52,864 nucleotides of DNA, taken from Wolbachia endosymbiont of Litomosoides brasiliensis (lineage in GTDB: Bacteria; Pseudomonadota; Alphaproteobacteria; Rickettsiales; Anaplasmataceae). Position numbers and translations under genes: made by a program. The stretch is taken from NCBI RefSeq assembly GCF_013366805.1, contig NZ_WQMO01000007.1:1-52864 (forward strand), in the 5' to 3' direction. Positions 43,731 to 51,133 of this stretch are shown one piece after another (position 1 is the stretch's first letter; each line of letters opens with the position of its first letter). The notes beneath the pieces are model-generated. The model was not told where the DNA came from. It ran no database searches and saw only the letters and a program-made list of their open reading frames with translations.

Positions 43731-44489
43731 TTAATGATCCAGGATATACTCTTTTGTTAAAGAAGATCTGGCATTTTCAAATATCTCTTGAACACTTCCA
43801 GATTCAACAATTTTGCCATTACAAAAGAAAATTATGCTATCAGATAACTTTTTAGCTTGTTTCATTGAATGAGTCACCATAATTATGGTGAATCTTAATT
43901 TCAGCTCTTGTATAAGATTTTCTATTGCATTAGTCGCCATTGGATCAAGTGCAGAACATGGCTCGTCCATTAACAAAATAGTTGGCTTCACTGCAATCGC
44001 ACGAGAAATGCATAGCCTTTGTTGTTGACCACCAGATAAATCTAGTGCGCTATCTTGCAATCTGTCTTTTAACTCTTCCCATAAACCAACCTTAGTTAAA
44101 CTGTTCTCCACTATTTCATCTAATTTTTGTTTATTTTTTACCATGCCATGCAATTTTGGCCCATAGGCAACATTGTCATATATTGATTTTGGAAAAGGAT
44201 TTGGCTTTTGAAATACCATGCCGACTTTTGCTCTAAGTAGCACAACATCCATGTTGCGTGAATATATATCGCCTAGTCCATCAATATCTAGTTTACCAAC
44301 AACTTTGCACCCCGGTACATAGTCATTCATATGATTAAAACAGCGCAAGAATGTTGATTTACCGCATCCGGATGGCCCGATAAAAGTAGTAACTTTTTTT
44401 TTGTAGATATCCAAATTTATATCAAATAAAACTTGCTTAGGGCCATACCAGAGACTTAAATTTTTAACAGAAGCGTGTGTGTTATTCAT
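43731..44489 (-). CDS. pstB: Phosphate ABC transporter ATP-binding protein
   Basis: This is the cytoplasmic ATPase of the high-affinity phosphate importer Pst. It shows Walker A GPSGCGKST, the Q-loop VFQKPNPFPKSIYDNVAYG that is typical of PstB, the ABC signature LSGGQQQRLCISRA, and Walker B ILLMDEPCSALDP. I chose the ATG at 44489 (252 residues), preceded by AGGA, because the frame upstream overlaps dapB and is not PstB-like. Start and dapB stop overlap as ATGA, implying translational coupling. pstS, pstC and pstA are not adjacent, so the complex is split in the genome. Confidence 0.93.
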   Translation of the reverse strand: MNNTHASVKNLSLWYGPKQVLFDINLDIYKKKVTTFIGPSGCGKSTFLRCFNHMNDYVPGCKVVGKLDIDGLGDIYSRNMDVVLLRAKVGMVFQKPNPFPKSIYDNVAYGPKLHGMVKNKQKLDEIVENSLTKVGLWEELKDRLQDSALDLSGGQQQRLCISRAIAVKPTILLMDEPCSALDPMATNAIENLIQELKLRFTIIMVTHSMKQAKKLSDSIIFFCNGKIVESGSVQEIFENARSSLTKEYILDH

Positions 44490-45280
44490 ATCACATCCTG
44501 CATTGAATAGAGTCCTGGAGTTTCTCTTTTGTTTTCGTACAGCCATATTGCTGCTCGAACAGCGCCTCTAGCAAATGTTGTACGATCAATTGCTTTATGA
44601 TTTAATTCTATTCGTTCATCGGAGTTGATAAACATTACACTATGATCTCCTACCACTCCACCTCCACGGGATACTGCAAAACCTATCTTCCCCTTTTCTC
44701 TTATGTTTGACCTATTATGTGAATGTTGGTGAGATTGAAAATCCACTTTTAGGGCGTTGGCAATTGCTTTGCCAAATTCTATAGCTGTTCCAGATGGTGA
44801 ATCCTTTTTTAAGTTATGGTGCATCTCCCAAATTTCAACATCATATTCATTATCCAAAAACTCGGCAGCTTTTTTTACCAATTTTAGCAACACGTTAACT
44901 CCAACGCTCATGTTTGCCGACCATAATATCGGAATTTTAGCGGCATACTCTTTTAAGTTGATACTTTCTACTCCGGTTGTACCACTAACCAGCGGTGTTT
45001 TAAATTCCACAGCTGCCTTAAGGTAGTCTAACATACATTCTTTGGTTGTAAAATCTATTACAACGTCAGATGACTCAAATACATCACTAATAGAACTTGT
45101 AACTTTGATTCCTAAATTGGAACTGTGGCCTATAATTGATCCAATATCTGAATTTATATACTTACTGCCTAAACGGGCAACAGCGCCTGCTATTTCGACT
45201 TTGGTATTTATAATTAATTCATTGAGTATCTTTTTACCCATTCTACCCGAGCAGCCTATTACTCCAACTCTGATTTTCAT
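44486..45280 (-). CDS. dapB: 4-hydroxy-tetrahydrodipicolinate reductase
   Basis: This enzyme reduces 4-hydroxy-tetrahydrodipicolinate with NAD(P)H in the diaminopimelate/lysine pathway. N-terminal VGVIGCSGRMGKKIL binds the dinucleotide; the catalytic signature is EMHHNLKKDSPSGTA (near residue 147). From the ATG at 45280 the length is 264 residues, normal for the family; an upstream ATG (45316) would add 12 residues with no family match. The retained pathway fits diaminopimelate use for a residual peptidoglycan together with uppS. Confidence 0.93.
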   Translation of the reverse strand: MKIRVGVIGCSGRMGKKILNELIINTKVEIAGAVARLGSKYINSDIGSIIGHSSNLGIKVTSSISDVFESSDVVIDFTTKECMLDYLKAAVEFKTPLVSGTTGVESINLKEYAAKIPILWSANMSVGVNVLLKLVKKAAEFLDNEYDVEIWEMHHNLKKDSPSGTAIEFGKAIANALKVDFQSHQHSHNRSNIREKGKIGFAVSRGGGVVGDHSVMFINSDERIELNHKAIDRTTFARGAVRAAIWLYENKRETPGLYSMQDVI

Positions 45281-45339
45281 AAAGCTTATATTAGGCTTTT
45301 TTTGAAGCTTTGTCATTTTTATAAGATATAAAATTTTCT

Positions 45340-46108
45340 TATTGAGCTACATACCAAATTGCTCTGCCTTTCCTAGGCTGAGTGATGTGATTACTCTTTA
45401 CAAGACTGGATGCGTGCTTCCTTAAAGTTTTGGTTTTGCTTTAGTAATATTTTCTAAATCCTATATTGTAAAACGTCCATGCTTGCTAAGTAAAGCTAAT
45501 TTTTATATAACACCTTTTGCTCGAGGTGAGATTTTTACTTTATATAGTGGTCTTAAGAAGAACATAGGTTATAGATTAAAATTATAGCTGCCAGTCCTTA
45601 AAAGTTGTTGAGTGCAACGCAAAGATATCTCTAATTATATAGAGAGTGTAGGAGAAGCTGTTTCAAAAATTATGTCTATCCTATTTTCAGATTCATAAAA
45701 CGCTTCAATATGATTGGGGAATTTCTTATATTCTCTGATCTTTGCGTAAAAATTATAAAAGCCAAATATGAAACTGTTTTATAGTGTTCTCTGTAAATGG
45801 TATATTTTAAAGTTTTAAAGTACTTTCTCGCATACATACGCATATATGGCTACTTCTTTGTTTATCTCGAGGCGGAATGAGTGTGTATCAAGCTTGGATA
45901 ACAATTGCTCAACTTCACAGTCTGATAGTTTTGCCCCTTCAATATGAGTAGAAGAACCAGTACTTTCAATTGTTGCAACTTTCTTGAGCATTTGTAAACG
46001 TTCTGGAGCTAAATTACCAAGTAGTTACCATGCTCCTTTAAATTCGTTAGTTTCGATAACTAGCCTCAGCATTTCAGCTGTTATTACAATTTTTGAAGTG
46101 TCAAGCAT
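45340..46108 (-). pseudogene. Dead Fic-domain (AMPylase) gene
   Basis: On the minus strand the ATG at 46108 starts MLDTSKIVITAEMLRLVIE, reaches an in-frame TAA after FKGAW, and continues LLGNLAPERLQMLKKVATIE and SSTHIEGAKLSDCEVEQLLS. This is the N-terminal region of class II Fic proteins; STHIEG fits the inhibitory (S/T)xxxE(G/N) motif. Further on, shifted frames give KKFPNHIEAFYES, IIFETASP and a C-terminal winged-helix-like end (HGRFTI, then QPRKGRAIWYVAQ). The distance between IIFETASP and HGRFTI is only about 170 bases, so the catalytic HPFxDGNGR block is deleted. The product cannot AMPylate. Confidence 0.7.
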
Positions 46109-46174
46109 ATCCGCTTATATCTGAAAATACCCTATTAGTAAAGCATAAACGCAGAGAACACACTAGAGTGTATG

Positions 46175-46198
46175 TGGCACAAAAGCTATTTTGTGTCA
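46175..46198. repeat. Small inverted repeat at an IS boundary
   Basis: TGGCACAAAA (46175-46184) and TTTTGTGTCA (46189-46198) pair with one mismatch around a 4-base loop. It sits where the neighbouring IS630 fragment breaks off. It could be a chance hairpin. Confidence 0.35.
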
Positions 46199-46684
46199 AA
46201 ATATCATTTTTACATATTATGGTGTATTGTAAACTTGCTAACATTCAAGCCAAATTTTTCCTGGATTCTTATTCTCATTTCTTTAATAGTAATATTATGG
46301 TCTTCTTGTATCAATACTTCACAACTTGTTCAAATTGACTCTGATTCAATCCGGCTTTTTTACGACATTGAGGGGGAGTAAACCTTTTTCTTCTCTTTCA
46401 AGTTTTAGGTGCTTTATTCATGCAGTCAATACTGTTCTTGAAATGTAATATGTTTTTGCTACGACTATTATACTGTGTCTTTTTGCTGCAATTACAGCAT
46501 TTGGTTTTATTTGCAACATATGCGTTATTTTGCACTTTCTTCAGCATTTCTTTTGCTGATTCACAACTTTTTCCTCTAATAATTTTGATTTCAATGCCAT
46601 TTAAGGCTCGCTATTTTCTTGCTTCAGTAAGGCTTCTTTTCCATTATTGTCTATCCGTTCCTTGTACAGTAGGAATTGGTATTA
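46199..46684 (-). mobile_element. IS630-type element, left half
   Basis: On the minus strand this shows the left end (GTACAGTAGGAATTGGTATTA at about 46664-46684) and the N-terminal transposase part with KKVQNNAYVAN-like and HTH segments. It stops around ATCATTTTTACATATTATGG. Frameshifts break the frame. It fills the gap between the Fic pseudogene and the next gene. Confidence 0.75.
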
Positions 46685-46830
46685 CCAGGCGATAGAACCT
46701 ATGACTCTGTTATTCTAGTTATCATGTAATTTTATTGTGTCTGTTCTAATGCAAACACCTTCTTCTTGTTTGAGTGTGTGTGATTATTATTAATAGAATG
46801 CTGTGGTATCTTGGTATTGTGTCCATTTTT

Positions 46831-46859
46831 TTGACTTTTTTACTGAGATATGTGATACT
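46831..46859 (+). promoter_or_regulatory. Candidate sigma70 promoter
   Basis: TTGACT (46831-46836) and GATACT (46854-46859) are spaced by 17 bases, 30 bases upstream of the ATG at 46889. The in-frame ATG at 46859 overlaps the -10 box and so cannot be the start. Confidence 0.5.
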
Positions 46860-46888
46860 TGAGTTTAAGTTTTTATGGAGGTAATCAT

Positions 46889-47743
46889 ATGTCAGGGTTA
46901 ACTGAAGAACAATGGAGTTTGTATACTCAGTTGGAGGAAGCAATAAAAAACCGTCAGGATATTGCTGGCCTTTTCAAGGGAATTTCAAAGGATAATTTGC
47001 TGGAAGTTCTTGTTACTCGAGGTACAACTATAGAGTTCAAAAATGGTGAAAAAGAAATTGAAGCCCTGCATGACTATGCTCTGATTGTTAAGAATCAGGA
47101 AAGCTTGGTAGCTATTTTAAATATGATAAGAGAAAAAGGTATATCATTTAAAGAAGTGTTATGTACTAGGAATATAACCATAAATTCCCCAAATGTTATA
47201 AGATTTGATGGTACGCCGCCTAAAGAAAAGCAAGCTATGAAAATGTTTTTTAGTGCATGTAAAGAAAGTGGTAATTTGAGAAAGTTTTTTATTGAGATGT
47301 TTAATGGAACTAAAAAAAGTGGTGAATCTGTTTTTGGTTTTAATGAAGGTAAATTCAAAGATATTGTTGCCGTTATAGGAAAGGATGGTCTTGAAGAACT
47401 GAAAGGCGCTTTAAAAGAAACTGGGCATTATGATGATCTAAACCAAATTCTTCAGCTTGAAACTAGGATGGCAGCTGATAAAGCACTAATAATTGGTAGT
47501 GTTTGTAGTGTTATAGCTGCACTGGCAGTCAGTAGTGGGTGTTTTGCTGTCAGTGCTCAATTATCAACGTTAGCTATAGTTGGCATAGCTGTAGCTGCTG
47601 CTTTGGTAATTGAATTTGCTGCTTGTAGTATTACATATGCAATATCAAAACCTAGTGATAAACTTGATGGAGTCTCATACACAGCACATACCTCCTGCAT
47701 CTGCTGCTCGATAGACCCTGTATTTAATTTAAAAAATAAGTAG
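46889..47743 (+). CDS. Uncharacterised protein with C-terminal membrane hairpin, possible effector
   Basis: This 284-residue protein is not recognised. Residues 1-195 are helical and polar and contain two similar units: LLEVLVTRGTTIEF and, about 50 residues on, FKEVLCTRNITINS, each preceded by a NRQDIAGLF / NQESLVAIL helix. Two hydrophobic helices follow (about 205-228 and 232-256), then a short Cys-rich tail (SCICCSIDP). The start at 46889 has GGAGG 7 bases upstream and a good promoter. A soluble N-terminus with a C-terminal hydrophobic hairpin is common in proteins that intracellular bacteria insert into host membranes, but this is only inference. Confidence 0.65.
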   Translation: MSGLTEEQWSLYTQLEEAIKNRQDIAGLFKGISKDNLLEVLVTRGTTIEFKNGEKEIEALHDYALIVKNQESLVAILNMIREKGISFKEVLCTRNITINSPNVIRFDGTPPKEKQAMKMFFSACKESGNLRKFFIEMFNGTKKSGESVFGFNEGKFKDIVAVIGKDGLEELKGALKETGHYDDLNQILQLETRMAADKALIIGSVCSVIAALAVSSGCFAVSAQLSTLAIVGIAVAAALVIEFAACSITYAISKPSDKLDGVSYTAHTSCICCSIDPVFNLKNK

Positions 47744-47780
47744 GAAAAAAAGGAAAGGTAACCTTTTTAAGCATGTGTTA

Positions 47781-47806
47781 AGTTATTCACGGTATTGTGA
47801 ATAACT
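47781..47806. terminator. Perfect palindrome after the membrane-hairpin gene, possible terminator
   Basis: The arms AGTTATTCAC (47781-47790) and GTGAATAACT (47797-47806) are perfect reverse complements around a 6-base loop; GTGTT and AACAC outside extend the symmetry loosely. There is no T-run right after, so a Rho-independent terminator is not certain. It lies 38 bases after the stop codon, between convergent genes. Confidence 0.4.
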
Positions 47807-47958
47807 CAGTGGAACACATAGTTTTATACGTTATGAGTACTTTGTGGTTTGTGTATATAAAGAACAAAAATTGCATTTTCTCCTGCTAAGTAGCTATGTC
47901 TTTATACTTTCCATAATATTTATTATATAATTTTTATAGATGCCAATACACAGGCTTT

Positions 47959-48726
47959 TCATCTATTATAATCCTTTGCTTTCTTCTCAATATATCTACA
48001 TATTAGAATGGATAACTCGTATAGAATTAACATTGGTACAGCAAGCCCTACTTGGCTTAATACATCAGGTGGGGTTAAGATTGCAGCAATAATGAAAATT
48101 GCCACTATCGAAATTCTGCGCTTGTTCGACAAACTTTGCGTAGTAAGCAATCCAACCCTAACCATTAATGTAAGTATGACTGGGATTTGAAATGCAGTGC
48201 CAAATGCAAACATGAATTGGAGAACAAGGTCCAAGTACTCGCTAACCGACGGCATAAACTCTATCGGTATGCCAAAAGATTTACCACTGTGTTCAAAAGC
48301 AATGAAGAACTTCCAGGCTAATGGGAATATGTGGTAATAGACTACAGCAGCTCCTGTTATAAACAGAATCGGTGTTGCAATTAAGTATGGCAACAACACT
48401 GCCTTTTCGCTTTTGTATAATCCTGGTGCTAAAAACATATAGAATTGCCATGCAAATACAGGGAAAGAAAACAAAAACGCGCTCATTATTGCAACTCTAA
48501 GATATACAAAGAATGCTTCTGTTAGGTCTGTGTAAATTAGAGAAAAGTCGTTACTATCTTTCGTAATTTCTATTAAGGGTGTAAGTAAAAAATAATATAT
48601 ATTTTCTTTAAAATAGTAGCAAAAACCGAAGGTAATAAGAAAAAATAGAAAACAAAAAATAACCCTTTTCCTAAGTTCTGCTAGGTGTTCATAGAAGGAA
48701 GCATATTTATTGGGGTTTCTATTCAT
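47959..48726 (-). CDS. tatC: Twin-arginine translocase subunit TatC
   Basis: This inner-membrane receptor component of the Tat pathway exports folded proteins. Six hydrophobic helices are visible. The N-terminus has YEHLAELRKRVIFC (the typical HLxELRxR) and the first periplasmic region has FYMFLAPGLYKSEK, near the conserved FxxPGL. Length is 255 residues. The start overlaps the gap stop as ATGA, so the two are translationally coupled. tatA is not in the window. Confidence 0.94.
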   Translation of the reverse strand: MNRNPNKYASFYEHLAELRKRVIFCFLFFLITFGFCYYFKENIYYFLLTPLIEITKDSNDFSLIYTDLTEAFFVYLRVAIMSAFLFSFPVFAWQFYMFLAPGLYKSEKAVLLPYLIATPILFITGAAVVYYHIFPLAWKFFIAFEHSGKSFGIPIEFMPSVSEYLDLVLQFMFAFGTAFQIPVILTLMVRVGLLTTQSLSNKRRISIVAIFIIAAILTPPDVLSQVGLAVPMLILYELSILICRYIEKKAKDYNR

Positions 48727-49709
48727 ATTATATTATAGCACAATAATGCTATGTCCAACATCCTTAGTGAAAAAGCCCATTCATTATCATACCAGGCTGC
48801 AACTCTACAGATATCACCTGTAACATATGTGCCTGCTAAATCCACAATTGCGCTATGAGAATTATGTACGAAATCTATTGAGACCAAAGGTTCCTCGCAT
48901 GTAGAAAGTACATCATTTACGGAGTTTTTAAACATTTCGTTTATTTCTTTAGCTGTTACTTTCTTGTTGGTGGTGAATTTAAGGTCAACCATAGAGACGT
49001 TAGCAACTGGAACTCTAATGGCAGTGCTGTCTAGCTTTCCCTTTAATTCAGGAATGACAGAACCTATTGTTTTTGCTGCTCCAGTTGTAGTTGGAACCAT
49101 AGATAACCCACAGGCTCTTGCCCTGCGCAAGTCTCTATGGTTACCGTCGAGAACATTTTGGTCATTCGTGTAGGCATGTACAGTGGTCATAAAACCGCTT
49201 TTTATACCTAAATTAGAGTGTAGAACCTTCATAACCGGAGCGAGACAATTTGTAGTACAAGAACCTGCTGATATTACTTTATGCTCTTTTTTGAGCATAT
49301 TATTATTTACACCATAAACTATAGTTACATCAGCACCTGAAGCTGGAGCAGAGACAATAACTTTTCCTGCATTATGCTTTGCTGCTTCTGCACGCTTGTT
49401 GAATGCACCAGTGCACTCAAGTACTACATCAACATTCCAAGGAAGATTTTCAGGGCTACGCTCTCTATATAAAGAAAACTTTCTGCCATTTATAGAAATC
49501 CAATTTTCGGACTCGTTAAAACTGATATCGCCATTAAATTTGCCGTGAACAGAATCATACTTAATCAAATGTGCATGTTGCTCGGCGCTGAGCGATCCGT
49601 TCACAGCTATAACTTCTATTTGTTTACTATATTTTTCTATTTCATGGGTAGCACGCAATACACTTCTTCCTATTCTACCAAGACCATTAATTCCTACGCG
49701 AGTCTTCAT
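48723..49709 (-). CDS. gap: Glyceraldehyde-3-phosphate dehydrogenase
   Basis: This enzyme interconverts glyceraldehyde-3-phosphate and 1,3-bisphosphoglycerate with NAD(P). N-terminal VGINGLGRIGRSVLRA binds the cofactor. The catalytic Cys is in SAGSCTTNCLAPV (near residue 148) where most homologues have SNASCTTNC. TTVHAYTNDQ and the C-terminal WYDNEWAFSLRMLD (catalytic region Tyr/Trp block) are intact. Length is 328 residues. With glpX it supports gluconeogenic flow. Start at 49709 is preceded by AGGTGA. Confidence 0.95.
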   Translation of the reverse strand: MKTRVGINGLGRIGRSVLRATHEIEKYSKQIEVIAVNGSLSAEQHAHLIKYDSVHGKFNGDISFNESENWISINGRKFSLYRERSPENLPWNVDVVLECTGAFNKRAEAAKHNAGKVIVSAPASGADVTIVYGVNNNMLKKEHKVISAGSCTTNCLAPVMKVLHSNLGIKSGFMTTVHAYTNDQNVLDGNHRDLRRARACGLSMVPTTTGAAKTIGSVIPELKGKLDSTAIRVPVANVSMVDLKFTTNKKVTAKEINEMFKNSVNDVLSTCEEPLVSIDFVHNSHSAIVDLAGTYVTGDICRVAAWYDNEWAFSLRMLDIALLCYNII

Positions 49710-49856
49710 TTCTTCACCTGAAAGATTTAATTATAGAAAATGTTATTCAATTTTGCATTCTATTCTTTTCTTTTGTTTTTTAGTTGGTAACTGATCAGAG
49801 CAAAATAGGTAGGCTTCTTCCTACTCTTTTCTTTGTGGATTCTTTTTTTATATTGT

Positions 49857-49985
49857 CGTGCCAGCATGTGGCGCATAGCTGTACGAGCATTGTAATTTTA
49901 GTCTACCAAGATAGCATCATTCCAGCGCGTGACGCTTGGTACAGTTTGTCATACCACGATTCATTCACGGTACCTCTAAATCCCA
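49857..49985. repeat. Decayed palindromic repeats upstream of gap
   Basis: The sequence has GTGCCAGCATGTGGCGCATAG, then CATTCCAGCGCGTGACGCTTGG, then CATACCACGATTCATTCACGG. These are mutated forms of the CCAG and GCGG repeat families seen at 39111, 43425 and 43665. The neighbouring bases 49710-49856 and 49986-50073 show nothing else. Confidence 0.5.
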
Positions 49986-50073
49986 CTCACAGCAGCAAGG
50001 TGGCAGTAGTTATAAACATTAATAAATTTACTAAATAGTACTGACAGGAAAAACTCCCTAATTTAAGTTTTCA

Positions 50074-50815
50074 TACTAATTCTCATTGTTAGTGAGTCGA
50101 ATAAATGACATTGCAGAGTTATTTAATTGTGGAGTAGGGAAGGGAGGTGACAAATTTGTACAGAGCGCTCTCAAGCAAAGCAATTGTATTATAAACTTTA
50201 TTACGCAGAATGTTCTGTTTTATTATATACAACCAAAGTCTCTCAATAGGGTTAAGCTCGGGTGAGTATGGTAGTAGATATATAATCTTGATATTTTTAG
50301 GTACTTTTAAATTTTTTGACTTATGCTAACTAGAACGACTCATGATAGAAAAGGTTTCTCGTGTTCTTAAACATGATTCCAACTACAACTGGAGCAGCAA
50401 AAACAAATTGTAACATTTGTGTAAGAAATACATTCATACAATCAATGTTGACATTGGTACAAATAAGCTAAGACTCTCTCTATTTCTAGGATTAACTGCA
50501 CTGTAGAGATAAAATTTTTGTCTACCTAATTTTACTTTAACCTGTGTTCTAACACCCTTTTTAAACTACACGTGTTCAACTTTTGAATATGTGCCAAACC
50601 ACGATTCGTCAAAGAAAAATAACTCTTGTTCAGGATGCTTACCAATGGTCTCATTAATTTTTTTTTAAAACTCTTCTTGTCTGCCTTTATCTCGTTCATT
50701 ATGAATTAGTCTTGGCGTAATATACAAGAACTTCATTTTTTATCTATTACTGTAGACTCGCTAATGTTTAAGCCAAATTTTCCTAGGTTCTTATTCTCGT
50801 TTCTTTAATGGTAAC
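50074..50815 (-). mobile_element. IS630-type element, 3' three quarters
   Basis: It begins at the right terminal sequence TACTAATTCTCATTG and on the minus strand covers the C-terminal and middle regions of the transposase in broken frames, ending near ATTCTCGTTTCTTTAATGGTA. The left end is replaced by the dispersed intergenic repeat that starts at about 50816. Confidence 0.75.
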
Positions 50816-50990
50816 TAGAAATGTTGTGAAGACATAAGGTGCATACAGTGCAAAAAATTAAGCATAAAATGTCAACTATGCTATACTTTGCTGTTTAATC
50901 TGCACAGATTAAGGATAACTGAATACCTCTGCTGCTACGGTAAGAGAGCTAGCAGAGTTTGTTAAGTAATTTTTTCTGATTACCTAAATA
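50816..50990 (+). repeat. Dispersed intergenic repeat, copy 3
   Basis: It contains ACTAGAAATGTTGTGAAGAC and ATAAGGTGCATACAGTGC, then AAAAAATTAAGC. The first two match the minus strand at 14288-14388, and the whole matches the plus strand at 15340-15370. The remainder to 50990 shares GTTAAGTAATTTTT with 15478-15493. No gene is visible up to 51133. Confidence 0.6.
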
Positions 50991-51133
50991 ACGGCTAGAC
51001 GAAAACTACATGGTTTGCAAAAAGTCTGATGAATTACGGCTGTCAGAAACTTCATCTTCATTGGCTATAGGCAAGGTAGATTTTGCTCAAGGAATGTTTA
51101 AACTCTATATACAAAACTATTTTGGCTCTAGTA

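Noticed and set aside
45042-45305. Plus-strand frames opposite dapB
   Set aside because: They are shadows of dapB, whose catalytic signature is intact on the minus strand.
46859-46888. Ten-codon N-terminal extension of the membrane-hairpin gene
   Set aside because: The upstream ATG overlaps the -10 box of the candidate promoter and has no ribosome binding site, while the ATG at 46889 has GGAGG at good spacing.
47781-47806. TTATTCAC pair as possible DnaA boxes or an origin
   Set aside because: There is only one inverted pair, no cluster of TTATCCACA-like boxes, and no origin-linked genes nearby. A hairpin or terminator is simpler.
8870-49985. Repeated short palindromes as a CRISPR array
   Set aside because: The copies are scattered over the window with no regular spacing, no unique spacers and no cas genes.
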